Assembly: GCA_035939775.1 (NCBI GenBank)
Contig: DASZFO010000264.1
Coordinates: 1-47,163 of the forward strand
DNA: 47,163 nt
Direction: 5' to 3'
Source of the DNA: Pirellulales bacterium
GTDB taxonomy: Bacteria > Planctomycetota > Planctomycetia > Pirellulales > DATAWG01
The notes under the pieces are model-generated. The model saw only the letters and a list, made by a program, of their open reading frames with translations, had not been told where the DNA came from and searched no databases. Positions 7,595 through 16,448 of this stretch are shown here, one piece after another; the stretch's first letter is position 1, and each line of letters starts with the position of its first letter. Both the position numbers and the translations under genes were made by a program.

Positions 7595-10500
7595 GTGATA
7601 GAAAAAATCATCGAATTCTCGATCCGCAATCGGTTCCTCGTGATCATCGCGACGTTGGCGGTGGTCGTGTGGGGGATCCATTCGGTCGTCAATACGCCGA
7701 TCGACGCGATCCCCGACCTGTCGGAAAATCAGGTGATCGTATTCACCGACTGGATGGGGCGCAGCCCCCGCGAGATCGAAGACCAGGTGACCTATCCGCT
7801 CTCGGTCAATCTCCAGGGATTGGCGGGCGTGAAATCGGTGCGATCGTCGAGCGAATTCAACTTCTCGATGATCAACATCATCTTCGAGGACAACATCGAT
7901 TTCTATTTCGCCCGCGAGCGCGTTTCCGAGCGGCTGGCGCTGGCCAGCACATTTCTGCCGCAAGGCGTGACGCCGTATCTCGCCCCGGACGCCACGGCGC
8001 TCGGGCAAATCTTCTGGTACACGGTCGAAGGTGAAGGGCAAGACCTCGGGCGATTGCGGGCAATACAGGATTGGACTGTCCGCTATCAGCTCAATTCCGT
8101 TCCCGGCGTGGCGCAGGTCGCCTCGGTCGGCGGCTATCCGATCGAGTATCAGATCGACGTCGAGCCGAACAAGCTGCGAGCCTACGGCATTACGCTCGGC
8201 GATCTCTACGCGGCCGTGGCGCGCTCGAACTCGTCCGTCGGCGGCCGCGTGATTCATCAGGGCAACGCCGAATATCTGGTCCGCGGCGTCGGCTGGATCA
8301 AGTCGAAGCGCGATATCGAGCAGATCGTCGTCAAGGCCGACCCAGCCACCGGCACACCAATCACAGTCGGCAACTTGGCGACCGTCGGCCTGGGCACACA
8401 GTTCCGCCGCAGCGTGCTCGAAAAGAACGGCAATGAAGTGGTCGGCGGCGTGGTGATGATGCGGCACGGCGAAAACCCCCTCGACGTCACCCAGCGAATC
8501 AAGCAGAAGATCGTCGAATTGCAGCCCGGCTTGCCCGAGGGAGTGCGGATCGTGGCCTTCTACGACCGCACGCGGCTGATCCACGGAGCGATTCACACGC
8601 TCACCGAAGTGCTCACGCACGAGATGATCATCGCCTCGCTGGCCGTGCTGTTGATCTTGATGCACTTCCGCAGTGCGGTAGTGATCTGCCTCACTCTGCC
8701 GCTCTCGGTGCTGGTGTCGTTCATCTTGATGCGGCACTTCAACATCCCGTCGAACATCATGTCGCTGGCGGGAATCGCCATTTCGATCGGCATCCTGGTG
8801 GATCAGGCGATCGTGATGGTGGAGAATGCCACCCACCACCTCACGGCCCATTTCGGCGATCGCCGCGTGACCGGCGACATCCGCGAGCTGGTTATTCCGG
8901 CATGCCGCACGGTCGGCCGGCCGATTTTCTTTTCGGTGATGATTATCCTGATCTCGTTCATCCCGGTGTTCGCTCTTTCCGGGCAAGAGGGGAAAACGTT
9001 CCATCCCCTGGCGTTCACGAAGAGCTTCGCGATGATTGGCGTGGCGATCCTGTCGATCACGCTCGTGCCGGCGTTGATCCCGACGTTCATTCGCGGGCGG
9101 CTGCGGCGCGAGGAAGAGAACTGGCTGGTGCGCACGCTGATCGACATCTACAAACCGGTGCTCAATTGGGCGATGCCGCATCGCAATATCGTGCTCTGGC
9201 TGTTCGCCGTGCTGCTGCTCCTCGGCGCGGGCTTGTTTCCGCTCAACGCGCTGACGGGATTCTCCTGGCATGCTTCGTACATGTTTGTGTTCGCCGTCGT
9301 GACGATCGCGACGGTTTTCTTCATCGATGGCCGGATGTGGCAGCGATTGTCGTTCGCGAGTTTGGTCGTGCTGGGATTCATCGCGTCCGATTTCCGCCGG
9401 ATCGGCGAGCAATACATGCCGCCGCTCGACGAAGGCAGCATTCTCGATATGCCTGTCACGGTGCCGCGGGCGTCGGTCACCGAAGCGGCCGACGATCTCA
9501 AGGCCCGCGACGCCATGCTGCGGCAGTTTCCCGAAGTCGAGCAAGTGGTGGGAAAGGCGGGGCGTGCAGAGACGCCGACCGATCCGGCGCCGCTCGAGAT
9601 GGTCGAGACGGTCGTCAACCTCCGGCCCACTGATTTCTGGCCGAAACGATTGCTGCGTTACGAGGACGCAATGGCGCAGACGGGAGTTGTGCTGGCGGCG
9701 CTCGAGAGTCGCGGACTCGTCAAGGCGCCGGCCGACAGCGCGGCGCGGCAAAACATGATCAACGATGCCACGATGGCCGCGATGGGCCGCTTGGACGGGA
9801 CGTTGCGGAACTTCGTCCTGGCGAAATACACGGCATTCGAGCAAGGACTGTCGCCGCGGCTGACTCGCGAGTTGATTACCCAGCTTGCCGAAATCTGGCA
9901 GCGGTCCGGCCGGCTGGCAAAACCGCTCGACGAGGCCCGCATCGCGCAGCTCACTGACAAGCTCTACGCGAAGTTTGGCCCGATTCTGGCCACGGGCGCC
10001 GCGCAGGAGAATGTCAACGAATTGGTTCGCCAGGTCGCCGAAACGCTCGATCACAACAAGCTGGTCGATCTGCGCGATCCGAAATTGATGGACCTACCGC
10101 GCAACGACGTGCAGATAGCGCTCGCCGCGCTCGGAGAGCAACTCGGGATGGAGCCGCAAACGCTATTTACCTCGATGCTCGCGTTTATCCAAGACCGCCG
10201 CGAGCAAGCTTGGAGCGAGATGGTCGGCAAAATGAACTACGAAGTCTTCGACGAAGCGGTCGCGACTTACGATCAGGATTGCATCGAGGAACTGCGGAGC
10301 AGGCGTCGGAAGTCGGAGGTCGGAGGTCAGGGGTCGGCGGCCGGAGGTCGCTTCAACCTCCCTCTCCCTCTGGGAGAGGGCCGGGGTGAGGGTGCAGCGC
10401 CGAGCGACTCTGCCAACAATGCCCCTCACCCTAACCCTCTCCCAAAGGGAGAGGGAACCGCGAATCGCGAAGCCCCAGCCGACGCAATCGCGCTCCAAAC

Positions 10501-11905
10501 GCTTCGCGCCGATCTCGACAAAGATTTCGCCCGCGGCCTGCTCCTCTGGCGAAAGTCGAAGGACGACCTTGTCAAGGAAATGGACAGCACGATCCAGGTT
10601 CCCGGCTGGAGTAACATCTTCACCCAGCCGATCATCAACCGGATCGACATGCTCGCCACCGGCGTACGGACGATGATCGGCGTCAAGGTGTTTGGCAGCG
10701 ATTTAAACCAAATCCAGGCCGTCTCGGAGAACGTCGCCGAGGTGCTCCGAGCCGTGCCGGGCACCGTGGCCGTCGTGCCCGACCAGATTGTCGGCAAGGG
10801 ATACTTGGAAATCACGGTCGATCGCGAAAAGGCGGCCCGCTACGGCGTGAACGTCGGCGACGTGCAAGACGTGATCGAAGTGGCGCTCGGTGGCAAGCCG
10901 ATCACCGAAAAACTTGAAAACCGCGAGCGGTATCCGATCCGCATCCGATACGCTCGCGATGCACGGGCCGGACTCGAAGAGATCAAGAACCTTCTGGTCA
11001 CCGCCGCCGCCGGCGCGATGACGGGGGACGCCTCTTCGGCGATGAGCGGAATGGGCGGCGGACCGGCGAAAACGCCGGCTGTCGGATCAAGCCGCCCGCT
11101 TCAAATTCCGTTGGCAAGCGTTGCCGACGTGCGGATTGTCGAGGGTCCGTCAGAGATCAAGAGCGAAAACGGGATGCTCCGCTCCTATGTGCAAGTCACA
11201 GTGAACACGCCCGACCTCGTCGGCTACGTCGAGCAGGCCCAGCGGCTGGTGGATCAAAAGGTCAAGCTGCCGCAAGGGATGCACCTGGAATGGAGCGGGC
11301 AATTCGAGCACAAGCTGCGGGCCGACCGCACGATGCGAATCGTCCTGCCGCTGGTGCTGGTCCTGATCTTCATCATCCTCTACCTGACCTACCACGACCT
11401 CATGGACGCCGTGCTGATGATGATGGCCGTGCCCGAGGCGTTGGTCGGCGGGGTCTTCTTCCTTTGGCTGACCGGTCACAGCTATAGCGTGGCCGTGCAA
11501 GTCGGCTTCATCGCCTGTTTCGGCATGGCCACGGAGACGGGCATCATCATGCTCGTCTACCTGCGCGAGTCGCTCGAACGGCGGGGCGGAATAAAAAACA
11601 TCAAATCGCTCGAAGAGTTAAAGGAAGCGGTGGTCGAGGGGGCGGTTCATCGCCTGCGGCCGAAGCTGCTCACCGAAGGGGTCGCGATCGTGGCCCTGGC
11701 GCCGATGCTCTGGACGAGCGGCGTCGGGCATGAAGTGATCTCGGCGATGGCGGCGCCAGTGTTGGGCGGTCTGTTAGTCTCGGATGAGGTGGTGGACCTG
11801 TTCCTGCCGGTTCGTTTCTACTGGGTCCGCCGGTATCGGTGGCTTAAGTTGCACGGCCTGACGGAGGAGCAGGCAGCCGCCGGAAACGACAAGGTGACTG
11901 CGTGA
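7595..11905 (+). CDS. cusA: CusA-like RND metal efflux pump with a large extra domain
   Basis: The 1436-residue protein is far longer than the roughly 1040 residues usual for CusA/CzcA. It starts at GTG (MIEKIIEFSIRNRFLVI when initiated). It contains the expected helices and porter domains, for example the membrane motif SIGILVDQAIVMVEN (about 395-410). That motif resembles Cu+/Ag+ pumps and lacks the DFG of divalent-metal CzcA. The excess lies mainly between about residues 680 and 1000: a predominantly helical, charged segment plus a repeat-derived linker (about 919-955). After it the normal sequence resumes with PGWSNIFTQPIINRIDMLATG. Two extra hydrophobic segments are also seen near 540-590. 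It is expected to be energised by the proton gradient and to work with the adaptor gene upstream. No outer-membrane partner is present. Confidence 0.93.
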   Translation: MIEKIIEFSIRNRFLVIIATLAVVVWGIHSVVNTPIDAIPDLSENQVIVFTDWMGRSPREIEDQVTYPLSVNLQGLAGVKSVRSSSEFNFSMINIIFEDNIDFYFARERVSERLALASTFLPQGVTPYLAPDATALGQIFWYTVEGEGQDLGRLRAIQDWTVRYQLNSVPGVAQVASVGGYPIEYQIDVEPNKLRAYGITLGDLYAAVARSNSSVGGRVIHQGNAEYLVRGVGWIKSKRDIEQIVVKADPATGTPITVGNLATVGLGTQFRRSVLEKNGNEVVGGVVMMRHGENPLDVTQRIKQKIVELQPGLPEGVRIVAFYDRTRLIHGAIHTLTEVLTHEMIIASLAVLLILMHFRSAVVICLTLPLSVLVSFILMRHFNIPSNIMSLAGIAISIGILVDQAIVMVENATHHLTAHFGDRRVTGDIRELVIPACRTVGRPIFFSVMIILISFIPVFALSGQEGKTFHPLAFTKSFAMIGVAILSITLVPALIPTFIRGRLRREEENWLVRTLIDIYKPVLNWAMPHRNIVLWLFAVLLLLGAGLFPLNALTGFSWHASYMFVFAVVTIATVFFIDGRMWQRLSFASLVVLGFIASDFRRIGEQYMPPLDEGSILDMPVTVPRASVTEAADDLKARDAMLRQFPEVEQVVGKAGRAETPTDPAPLEMVETVVNLRPTDFWPKRLLRYEDAMAQTGVVLAALESRGLVKAPADSAARQNMINDATMAAMGRLDGTLRNFVLAKYTAFEQGLSPRLTRELITQLAEIWQRSGRLAKPLDEARIAQLTDKLYAKFGPILATGAAQENVNELVRQVAETLDHNKLVDLRDPKLMDLPRNDVQIALAALGEQLGMEPQTLFTSMLAFIQDRREQAWSEMVGKMNYEVFDEAVATYDQDCIEELRSRRRKSEVGGQGSAAGGRFNLPLPLGEGRGEGAAPSDSANNAPHPNPLPKGEGTANREAPADAIALQTLRADLDKDFARGLLLWRKSKDDLVKEMDSTIQVPGWSNIFTQPIINRIDMLATGVRTMIGVKVFGSDLNQIQAVSENVAEVLRAVPGTVAVVPDQIVGKGYLEITVDREKAARYGVNVGDVQDVIEVALGGKPITEKLENRERYPIRIRYARDARAGLEEIKNLLVTAAAGAMTGDASSAMSGMGGGPAKTPAVGSSRPLQIPLASVADVRIVEGPSEIKSENGMLRSYVQVTVNTPDLVGYVEQAQRLVDQKVKLPQGMHLEWSGQFEHKLRADRTMRIVLPLVLVLIFIILYLTYHDLMDAVLMMMAVPEALVGGVFFLWLTGHSYSVAVQVGFIACFGMATETGIIMLVYLRESLERRGGIKNIKSLEELKEAVVEGAVHRLRPKLLTEGVAIVALAPMLWTSGVGHEVISAMAAPVLGGLLVSDEVVDLFLPVRFYWVRRYRWLKLHGLTEEQAAAGNDKVTA
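10359..10455. repeat. Pair of inverted repeats inside the CusA-like gene (family R2)
   Basis: Bases 10359-10391 hold CCCTCTCCCTCTGGGAGAGG followed by GGGTGAGGG, and 10422-10455 hold the mirror-image set with CCCTCACCC and CCCTCTCCCAAAGGGAGAGG. Each half is itself a hairpin, and the two halves pair with each other. The stretch translates without a stop as LPLPLGEGRGEG, a spacer, then APHPNPLPKGEG. Just upstream (10306-10350) is a gtcggaggtcgg-type repeat of a kind that also occurs near 29097. Confidence 0.8.
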
Positions 11906-12105
11906 CAACGGCAATTCGCGGTTTTCTGCTTTCGGCCCGCTTTTTCGGTCGGCCGGATTTTGCTTGGATTGTGCGCCGCGAGTAAGTATCTTATTAAGTA
12001 GGCAACCAGCGGGCTTTTCGATTCGAGATTTCATATTTGCGACCTGAGATTTCAGGTTTCACACTTTACACTTTCACTCGGTCCGAATAACGGGAGGATC
12101 TTCTC
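11906..12105. other. Gap between cusA and the Gly-rich gene
   Basis: It contains a weak GC-rich dyad around 11937-11956 and a small dyad with cctgagatttcagg near 12041-12054, then a good Shine-Dalgarno (gggagga) for the next gene. No gene was seen. Confidence 0.35.
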
Positions 12106-13011
12106 ATGGCATCGGCTTCTCAATTCAAGTGGGCCGGCGCGATCGCGCTGGCGGTGGCCGCCGCGCTCCCCTTGGCGTTGTCCAAAGCCGCGGAACCGAG
12201 CGACAAGAGTCATGATGCCGCAGTGAAGTCGCCCGATAAGGCGCCGATCGATAACGCTGGGTCCGATAAGGCGACCCCCGATAAGAATTCGGTCGATCTC
12301 TTCGACGCGATGAAAAGCGGCGACGTTCAAGTGAAGTATATAGCCCACAATTCCAAAGAAGGGCAATTGCTGGTCACCAACAACACCGATGCGCCGCTGA
12401 CGGTGAAGCTCCCCGACGCCTTTGCGGCGGTTCCCGTGCTCGCGCAGAACCAGGTAGGCGCCACTAAGTCCAACAAGAGCTACGGCGGCGGCGGCAACAA
12501 CCAAAACCAGGGTGTCGGTGGCGGCGGCGGCCTCGGAGGTATTGGCGGCGGAGGCGGTGGCCAGCGTGGCGGCGGCGGCGCCTTCGACGTGGCGCCCGAG
12601 AAGGTCGCCAAGATCAAGATCGAGACGGTCTGCCTCGAACATGGAAAGAAAGAACCCGCCCCCAACGTCCCCTACGAGATCCGCCCGATCGAAACCTTCA
12701 CCAGCGATGCCAGCGTCCAAGAACTGTGCAAGATGCTCGCCACTGGGCAGATCAATCAGCGCGCCGCGCAGGCCGCCGCCTGGCACCTGGCCAACCACAT
12801 GACGTGGGAGCAATTGCTCGACAAGAAGATCCACCACCTGATCGGCGGCAATGAGGCCTACTTCACGCCGGAAGAAATCCGCGTGGCGATGCAACTCGCC
12901 GATCGAGCCACGAAATCAGCCGAAGCCCGCGAAACCAAGTCGTCGTCAACCTCCACTTCGCAATCCGCTTCGTCGACACCGTCATCCTCGTCGTCGGCCG
13001 GGAAGAACTGA
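12106..13011 (+). CDS. Secreted Gly-rich protein of unknown function
   Basis: A 301-residue protein with a clear signal peptide (AIALAVAAALPLALSKAAE, near residues 12-30) and a gggagga Shine-Dalgarno upstream of the ATG. A Lys/Asp-rich segment follows, then a small beta-type domain (about 65-120: VKYIAHNSKEGQLLVTNN). A glycine tract at about 126-160 is followed by a second folded domain rich in helix (about 165-280), and the tail is Ser-rich. The family appears to be planctomycete-type, but I cannot name a function. No catalytic motif was seen. It follows the efflux genes by 200 bases on the same strand, which does not by itself link it to metal export. Confidence 0.75.
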   Translation: MASASQFKWAGAIALAVAAALPLALSKAAEPSDKSHDAAVKSPDKAPIDNAGSDKATPDKNSVDLFDAMKSGDVQVKYIAHNSKEGQLLVTNNTDAPLTVKLPDAFAAVPVLAQNQVGATKSNKSYGGGGNNQNQGVGGGGGLGGIGGGGGGQRGGGGAFDVAPEKVAKIKIETVCLEHGKKEPAPNVPYEIRPIETFTSDASVQELCKMLATGQINQRAAQAAAWHLANHMTWEQLLDKKIHHLIGGNEAYFTPEEIRVAMQLADRATKSAEARETKSSSTSTSQSASSTPSSSSSAGKN

Positions 13012-13022
13012 TTCGTTTCGAT

Positions 13023-13694
13023 TTACCGGCGACGCCTCCAGATCAATCCGAACAACCCCGAAGCGCCGGCAGTCAAAAGGAGGCAAGGGGCCGAGGGCTC
13101 GGGCACGGCGGTCGCGGTCAGCGAAAGGTTCCTGACGCGCAGTCCGTCGAAGCCGTCTGTTTCGTCGACGACGAAATCGAGCGTGTTGATCCCGCTCTGG
13201 AAACCCGACGAAATGGTGAAGGGAGTCAGGTTCGGCGCGTTGGCGGCATTCCAATTCCCGTCGGGGACGGAGACGCCGGTCGAATTGCCGTTCAAGTTGA
13301 TCGAGCCGAATTGGTCCGCCGCCCACGAGCCGCCGAGCGAGGCGGACGCCGGATTAAAGCCGGCGAGACTGAACTTGAGTTCGAAGGTGTAGTTCCCGTG
13401 GGGGCTGGTGTCGGAGTTGTCGCTCCAGCCGATCCATGCCGAGTGTGCGTCGTTAGGCACCCATTGGCCCCACAAGTTCGGCGGGCTATACACGGCTGCT
13501 GACCCGCCGCCCGGAATGCCGGGGCCCGTCACGGTGTAATGGGGATCGGCGCTACCGCCGGGCAGTGCGTTGCCGATGGAATCGGTCCCCGTCGCGGGCA
13601 GAGGAATCACCGTCGCGCGCGCTGAAGGAGCGTGCATCGCTAGCACCAGGGCGAACGCCACGAGCGCGGCGCAGAAGCTTGTTCGTAGAATCAT
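13023..13694 (-). CDS. PEP-CTERM sorted exported protein
   Basis: The 223-residue protein has an N-terminal signal peptide (LRTSFCAALVAFALVLAMHAPSARA) and a C-terminal sorting signal: AVPEPSAPCLLL, then a hydrophobic helix, then IWRRRR. PEP-CTERM proteins are processed by an exosortase at the membrane and often end up in the cell envelope or extracellular matrix. The central part is rich in Gly/Ser/Asn and predicted beta (a concanavalin-like fold is possible). The ATG at 13694 is chosen over the upstream one because GGAGGG lies six bases before it. It lies directly downstream of tRNA-Val on the same strand. Confidence 0.85.
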   Translation of the reverse strand: MILRTSFCAALVAFALVLAMHAPSARATVIPLPATGTDSIGNALPGGSADPHYTVTGPGIPGGGSAAVYSPPNLWGQWVPNDAHSAWIGWSDNSDTSPHGNYTFELKFSLAGFNPASASLGGSWAADQFGSINLNGNSTGVSVPDGNWNAANAPNLTPFTISSGFQSGINTLDFVVDETDGFDGLRVRNLSLTATAVPEPSAPCLLLTAGASGLFGLIWRRRR

Positions 13695-13729
13695 GAGCGG
13701 CCCTCCGAATTCAGATGTCAAATTTCGAG

Positions 13730-13803
13730 TGGGCGATACAGGGCTCGAACCTGTGACCCCCAGCTTGTCGAGCTGGTGCTCTAACCAACTGAGCTAATCG
13801 CCC
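13730..13803 (-). tRNA. tRNA-Val (anticodon GAC)
   Basis: A full cloverleaf is visible on the minus strand. The acceptor stem is GGGCGAT/ATCGCCC, the D-stem GCTC/GAGC, the anticodon stem CCAGC/GCTGG with loop TCGACAA, and the T-arm ACAGG-TTCGAGC-CCTGT. The discriminator base is A and CCA is not encoded. By position the anticodon is GAC. Base 33, almost always U, is C here. The identity should be confirmed with a covariance model. Confidence 0.9.
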
Positions 13804-14079
13804 GCGGCGATGCCGGCCAGTTTCGCGGCATCGATTGCGGTACCTAAATTTGACGGTCGCGGCAGTTAGCGTCAAGAGGCGGGGGCTGGAGGGTGAACGT
13901 TGGCTTCTGAAAATATAGATGCGATAGCCCTGGCATGTGCATCGGGCTATGATGATGGTGATCGATGTCGGCTTGGATTGTTTCCCGGCCGGCATGAAAT
14001 CGGAAAAGTTGGAGATTGATTTGGGAATCCAGTGCCGGCAAGGTCGAGCACGGTCCCAAGAACTCAAGGAGGAAGAACC
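13804..14079. other. Gap between tRNA-Val and the DUF2934 gene
   Basis: Short open frames cross this 276-base stretch, but none has coding character. It must hold the minus-strand promoter of the tRNA and the plus-strand promoter of the DUF2934 gene. I cannot place either with confidence. Confidence 0.3.
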
Positions 14080-14298
14080 ATGTTGACGCTCAAGAAGCGG
14101 CCCGTTCGACAGCAACCATCACAGTCACAGTCGAAGCCGCCGATCCCCGAGCGACAGGCAGAAGATCGTGGCGCCTGGATAGACGAGGTTCGGCCGCTGG
14201 CCTACAGGAAATGGCAGGAAGCGGGCTGCCCGGCTGGCGATGGAGTTGAATTCTGGTTAGCTGCCGAAACGGAAATCCTGCACGGCGCGCGTCGTTAG
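14080..14298 (+). CDS. DUF2934-family small protein
   Basis: The 72-residue protein has the DUF2934 signature in its second half: IDEVRPLAYRKWQEAG, then GDGVEFWLAAETEIL. This helical motif is shared with many short proteins of unknown function. The N-terminal 30 residues are Gln/Pro-rich and probably disordered. The ATG has the Shine-Dalgarno aaggaggaag five bases upstream. An ATG at 14032 in the same frame would add 16 residues but lacks a binding site. The gene converges on recJ, with only 5 bases between the stops. Confidence 0.8.
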   Translation: MLTLKKRPVRQQPSQSQSKPPIPERQAEDRGAWIDEVRPLAYRKWQEAGCPAGDGVEFWLAAETEILHGARR

Positions 14299-14303
14299 AC
14301 AAG

Positions 14304-16088
14304 TCAGCCGTTCGCGAGGGCGGGCGCGGCGGGCGTAGTTGCCGCCGTTTCGTCGCAGCGCCAGTCCACGACGTGCAATTCCACCGTCCGCCGGCCGTTG
14401 AAGCTATTGATGATCGGGCGAAATGCCAACGAAAGAGGGCTGGCGGTCGCCCCGAGTTCGACGGCCCAATCGCCGCCGCCGAAAGCTACGCCGCGCAGTT
14501 TGACGCCATGCTGCGCGAGCCGCAGGCTGAGATGCCGGCCCCCGCCGCCGATCCGTTTCGGCGGCTCGGCCAAGCGGACACCCGTCGCGGATAGGAGCGG
14601 CCGCTGGTTGCCTTGGCCGAACGGGGCGAGTTGCTCGATTTGTTCGACAGTGTGCATCGTCAGCGCGCTGAACGGCGTTTCACTGTCGATCCATAGCTCG
14701 GCGACGCGGTCCTCGTCTCTTATAATCCCGGCGGCAAATTGGCAGAAGTCGTCGCGGAAGCCATCGATCCGCTGCTCGTCGATTTTCAAACCGCCAGCCG
14801 CCGCATGCCCGCCGTGGCTCGTGAGATGTTCCGAGCACTCGGCAAGCGCCTGATGCACGTGGAATCCCGGCACGCCGCGGACCGAGCCGATCGCCGGCTT
14901 CACCCCGAGGCCATCGAGCGCAATCATCACGACCGGCCGGTGATGTTTCTCGGCCAATCGGCCCGCGACGATCCCGATGACGCCGGGGTGCCAATCGCGC
15001 CCGGTCAGGACCAGCGCCGCGTCGTTCAGCGGATCGAACTGCTCTTGGGCTTGTTTCGAGGCGGCGAGGTAAACGCTGCGCTCGAGACTTTCGCGGCTGC
15101 TATTGAGTTCGTGCAGATAGTCTGCCAATGCCGCGGCCCGCTCGGTCGACGACGTGGTGAGCAGTTCGACGGCCAATTGTGCTTGCCCGAGCCGCCCCGC
15201 CGCGTTGAGCCGGGGGGCGAGCGTGAAACCGATATCTTCGCAATCCAAGCAGGCCTTTTCGTGCAGGCCGGTCAACTTTATCAGGCGCTGCATCCCGAGG
15301 CCGGCGCCCTGCGCGAGGCTTGCCAACCCATGCCGTACGAGGATTCGGTTTTCATCCAACAGCGGCACGACGTCGGCCACGGTGCCGATCGCGGCCAGCC
15401 CGACCGCTTGCACGAGGAAGCTGCGCATTCGCGGGCTGACTTTACTTGATTCATTCGCGCGCTGGCAGATCGCCCAGGCCAGCTTGAACGCCACTCCCGA
15501 GCCGCTAAGTCCCGCGAAGGGATAGGCCGTGCCGGGGAGCCGCGGATGCACGATCGCCGCGGCGGCGGGGAGTCGCTCGGCGAATTCGTGATGATCGGTG
15601 ACGATTAGTTCGAGACCCAGCTCGCGGGCCGTCTCGGCTTGCTCGATGCTCGCAATGCCGCAATCGACGGTGACGATGACGGCCGTTCCACGAGCGGCGA
15701 GAGTGCGCAGGGCCTCGTCGTTCAGCCCATATCCCTCGTCGATCCGATGCGGCACATAGTAGCCGACTTTGGCCCCGAGCAACGTCAGGCATTCGAACAG
15801 CACCGCCGTGCCGGTGATTCCGTCGGCGTCGTAATCGCCATAGACCACGATCGGCCGCGCGGCGCGGATCGCTTGCATCAACCGCTCGGCGGCCGCACTC
15901 ACGCCCGGCAATTGCTCCGGATCGCGCAGACCGCTGAGCTTCGGGTTCAAGAATTCCTGGGCCTGCCGGGCATCGCAAATGCTCCGGGCAATGAGCAACT
16001 GAGCGACGACGGCCGAGACATTCGCCTCGCGCTGCAGCGCGGTGATCCGATCCGGATCATGGGGGCGAATCCGCCACCGTTTGGCCAT
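14304..16088 (-). CDS. recJ: Single-stranded-DNA-specific exonuclease RecJ
   Basis: A 594-residue DHH-family nuclease, the usual RecJ length. Motif I is YGDYDADG (about residues 83-90), followed by VDCGIASIEQAE, the name-giving VTDHHEF, and HPRLPGTAYPFAGLSGSG. In the second domain are APRLNAAGRLG and the DHHA1-type SHGGHAAAGGL (about 425-440), then a C-terminal OB-like part. It degrades single-stranded DNA 5' to 3' in recombination and mismatch repair, with Mn2+ or Mg2+ at the Asp/His cluster. It follows rpmG on the same strand with 79 bases between them, and may be co-transcribed. Confidence 0.97.
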   Translation of the reverse strand: MAKRWRIRPHDPDRITALQREANVSAVVAQLLIARSICDARQAQEFLNPKLSGLRDPEQLPGVSAAAERLMQAIRAARPIVVYGDYDADGITGTAVLFECLTLLGAKVGYYVPHRIDEGYGLNDEALRTLAARGTAVIVTVDCGIASIEQAETARELGLELIVTDHHEFAERLPAAAAIVHPRLPGTAYPFAGLSGSGVAFKLAWAICQRANESSKVSPRMRSFLVQAVGLAAIGTVADVVPLLDENRILVRHGLASLAQGAGLGMQRLIKLTGLHEKACLDCEDIGFTLAPRLNAAGRLGQAQLAVELLTTSSTERAAALADYLHELNSSRESLERSVYLAASKQAQEQFDPLNDAALVLTGRDWHPGVIGIVAGRLAEKHHRPVVMIALDGLGVKPAIGSVRGVPGFHVHQALAECSEHLTSHGGHAAAGGLKIDEQRIDGFRDDFCQFAAGIIRDEDRVAELWIDSETPFSALTMHTVEQIEQLAPFGQGNQRPLLSATGVRLAEPPKRIGGGGRHLSLRLAQHGVKLRGVAFGGGDWAVELGATASPLSLAFRPIINSFNGRRTVELHVVDWRCDETAATTPAAPALANG

Positions 16089-16167
16089 GAGATTCGAATC
16101 CGTTCAGCGTTTGGAGGGAGCGATGCCGGTTGGCTCGTGGCGGACGCTGACAGCGTCGGCTACGATT

Positions 16168-16332
16168 TCACTTCTTCTTCTCGGTATGCGGCGTATGGCG
16201 GCGGAGGCGGGGAGAATACTTTTTCAACTTGAGCTTTTCGCCTCCCGACTTGCGGCGAAGCGCGTAGTTGTAATCCCCGGTCTCGTCGCAAACGAGAAAC
16301 ACGGTTTCAATCTTCTTTTTGCTCTTTCCCAT
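16168..16332 (-). CDS. rpmG: Ribosomal protein bL33
   Basis: The 54-residue protein reads MGKSKKKIETVFLVCDETG and continues with NYALRRKS and KKYSPRLRRHTPHTEKK, the conserved bL33 core and basic C-terminus. The internal ATG with AGGAG 9 bases upstream is chosen; an earlier in-frame start would add 16 non-conserved residues. The two CxxC pairs of the zinc-binding form are absent: only one Cys remains and the C-terminal site is YSPRL. It should therefore be a zinc-independent (C-minus) form. It lies upstream of recJ on the same strand. Confidence 0.93.
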   Translation of the reverse strand: MGKSKKKIETVFLVCDETGDYNYALRRKSGGEKLKLKKYSPRLRRHTPHTEKKK

Positions 16333-16392
16333 CTGGACGACTCCTGAAAAACAACCACGGCGAGGTAACGTTTGGCTCAATTCGCGGCCCGC

Positions 16393-16422
16393 ATTTTAAC
16401 CGCGAGTAGCACGCTCTGACCA
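16393..16422 (-). promoter_or_regulatory. Possible promoter of rpmG-recJ
   Basis: On the minus strand TGGTCA (16422-16417) and TAAAAT (16398-16393) are separated by 18 bases and lie about 60 bases upstream of the rpmG start. The match to the sigma-70 consensus is only moderate. Confidence 0.3.
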
Positions 16423-16448
16423 GAGGGTAGTGTAGCTCGCCGCAGCGT

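Noticed and set aside
7592-10054. Minus-strand open frame of 820 codons opposite the pump gene
   Set aside because: The opposite strand has the clear RND pump; the antisense translation is rich in His, Asp, Arg and Gln in the manner of a shadow frame.
13727-13803. tRNA with another anticodon
   Set aside because: Shifting the anticodon stem breaks the five-base pairing CCAGC/GCTGG; GAC is the only reading with regular geometry.
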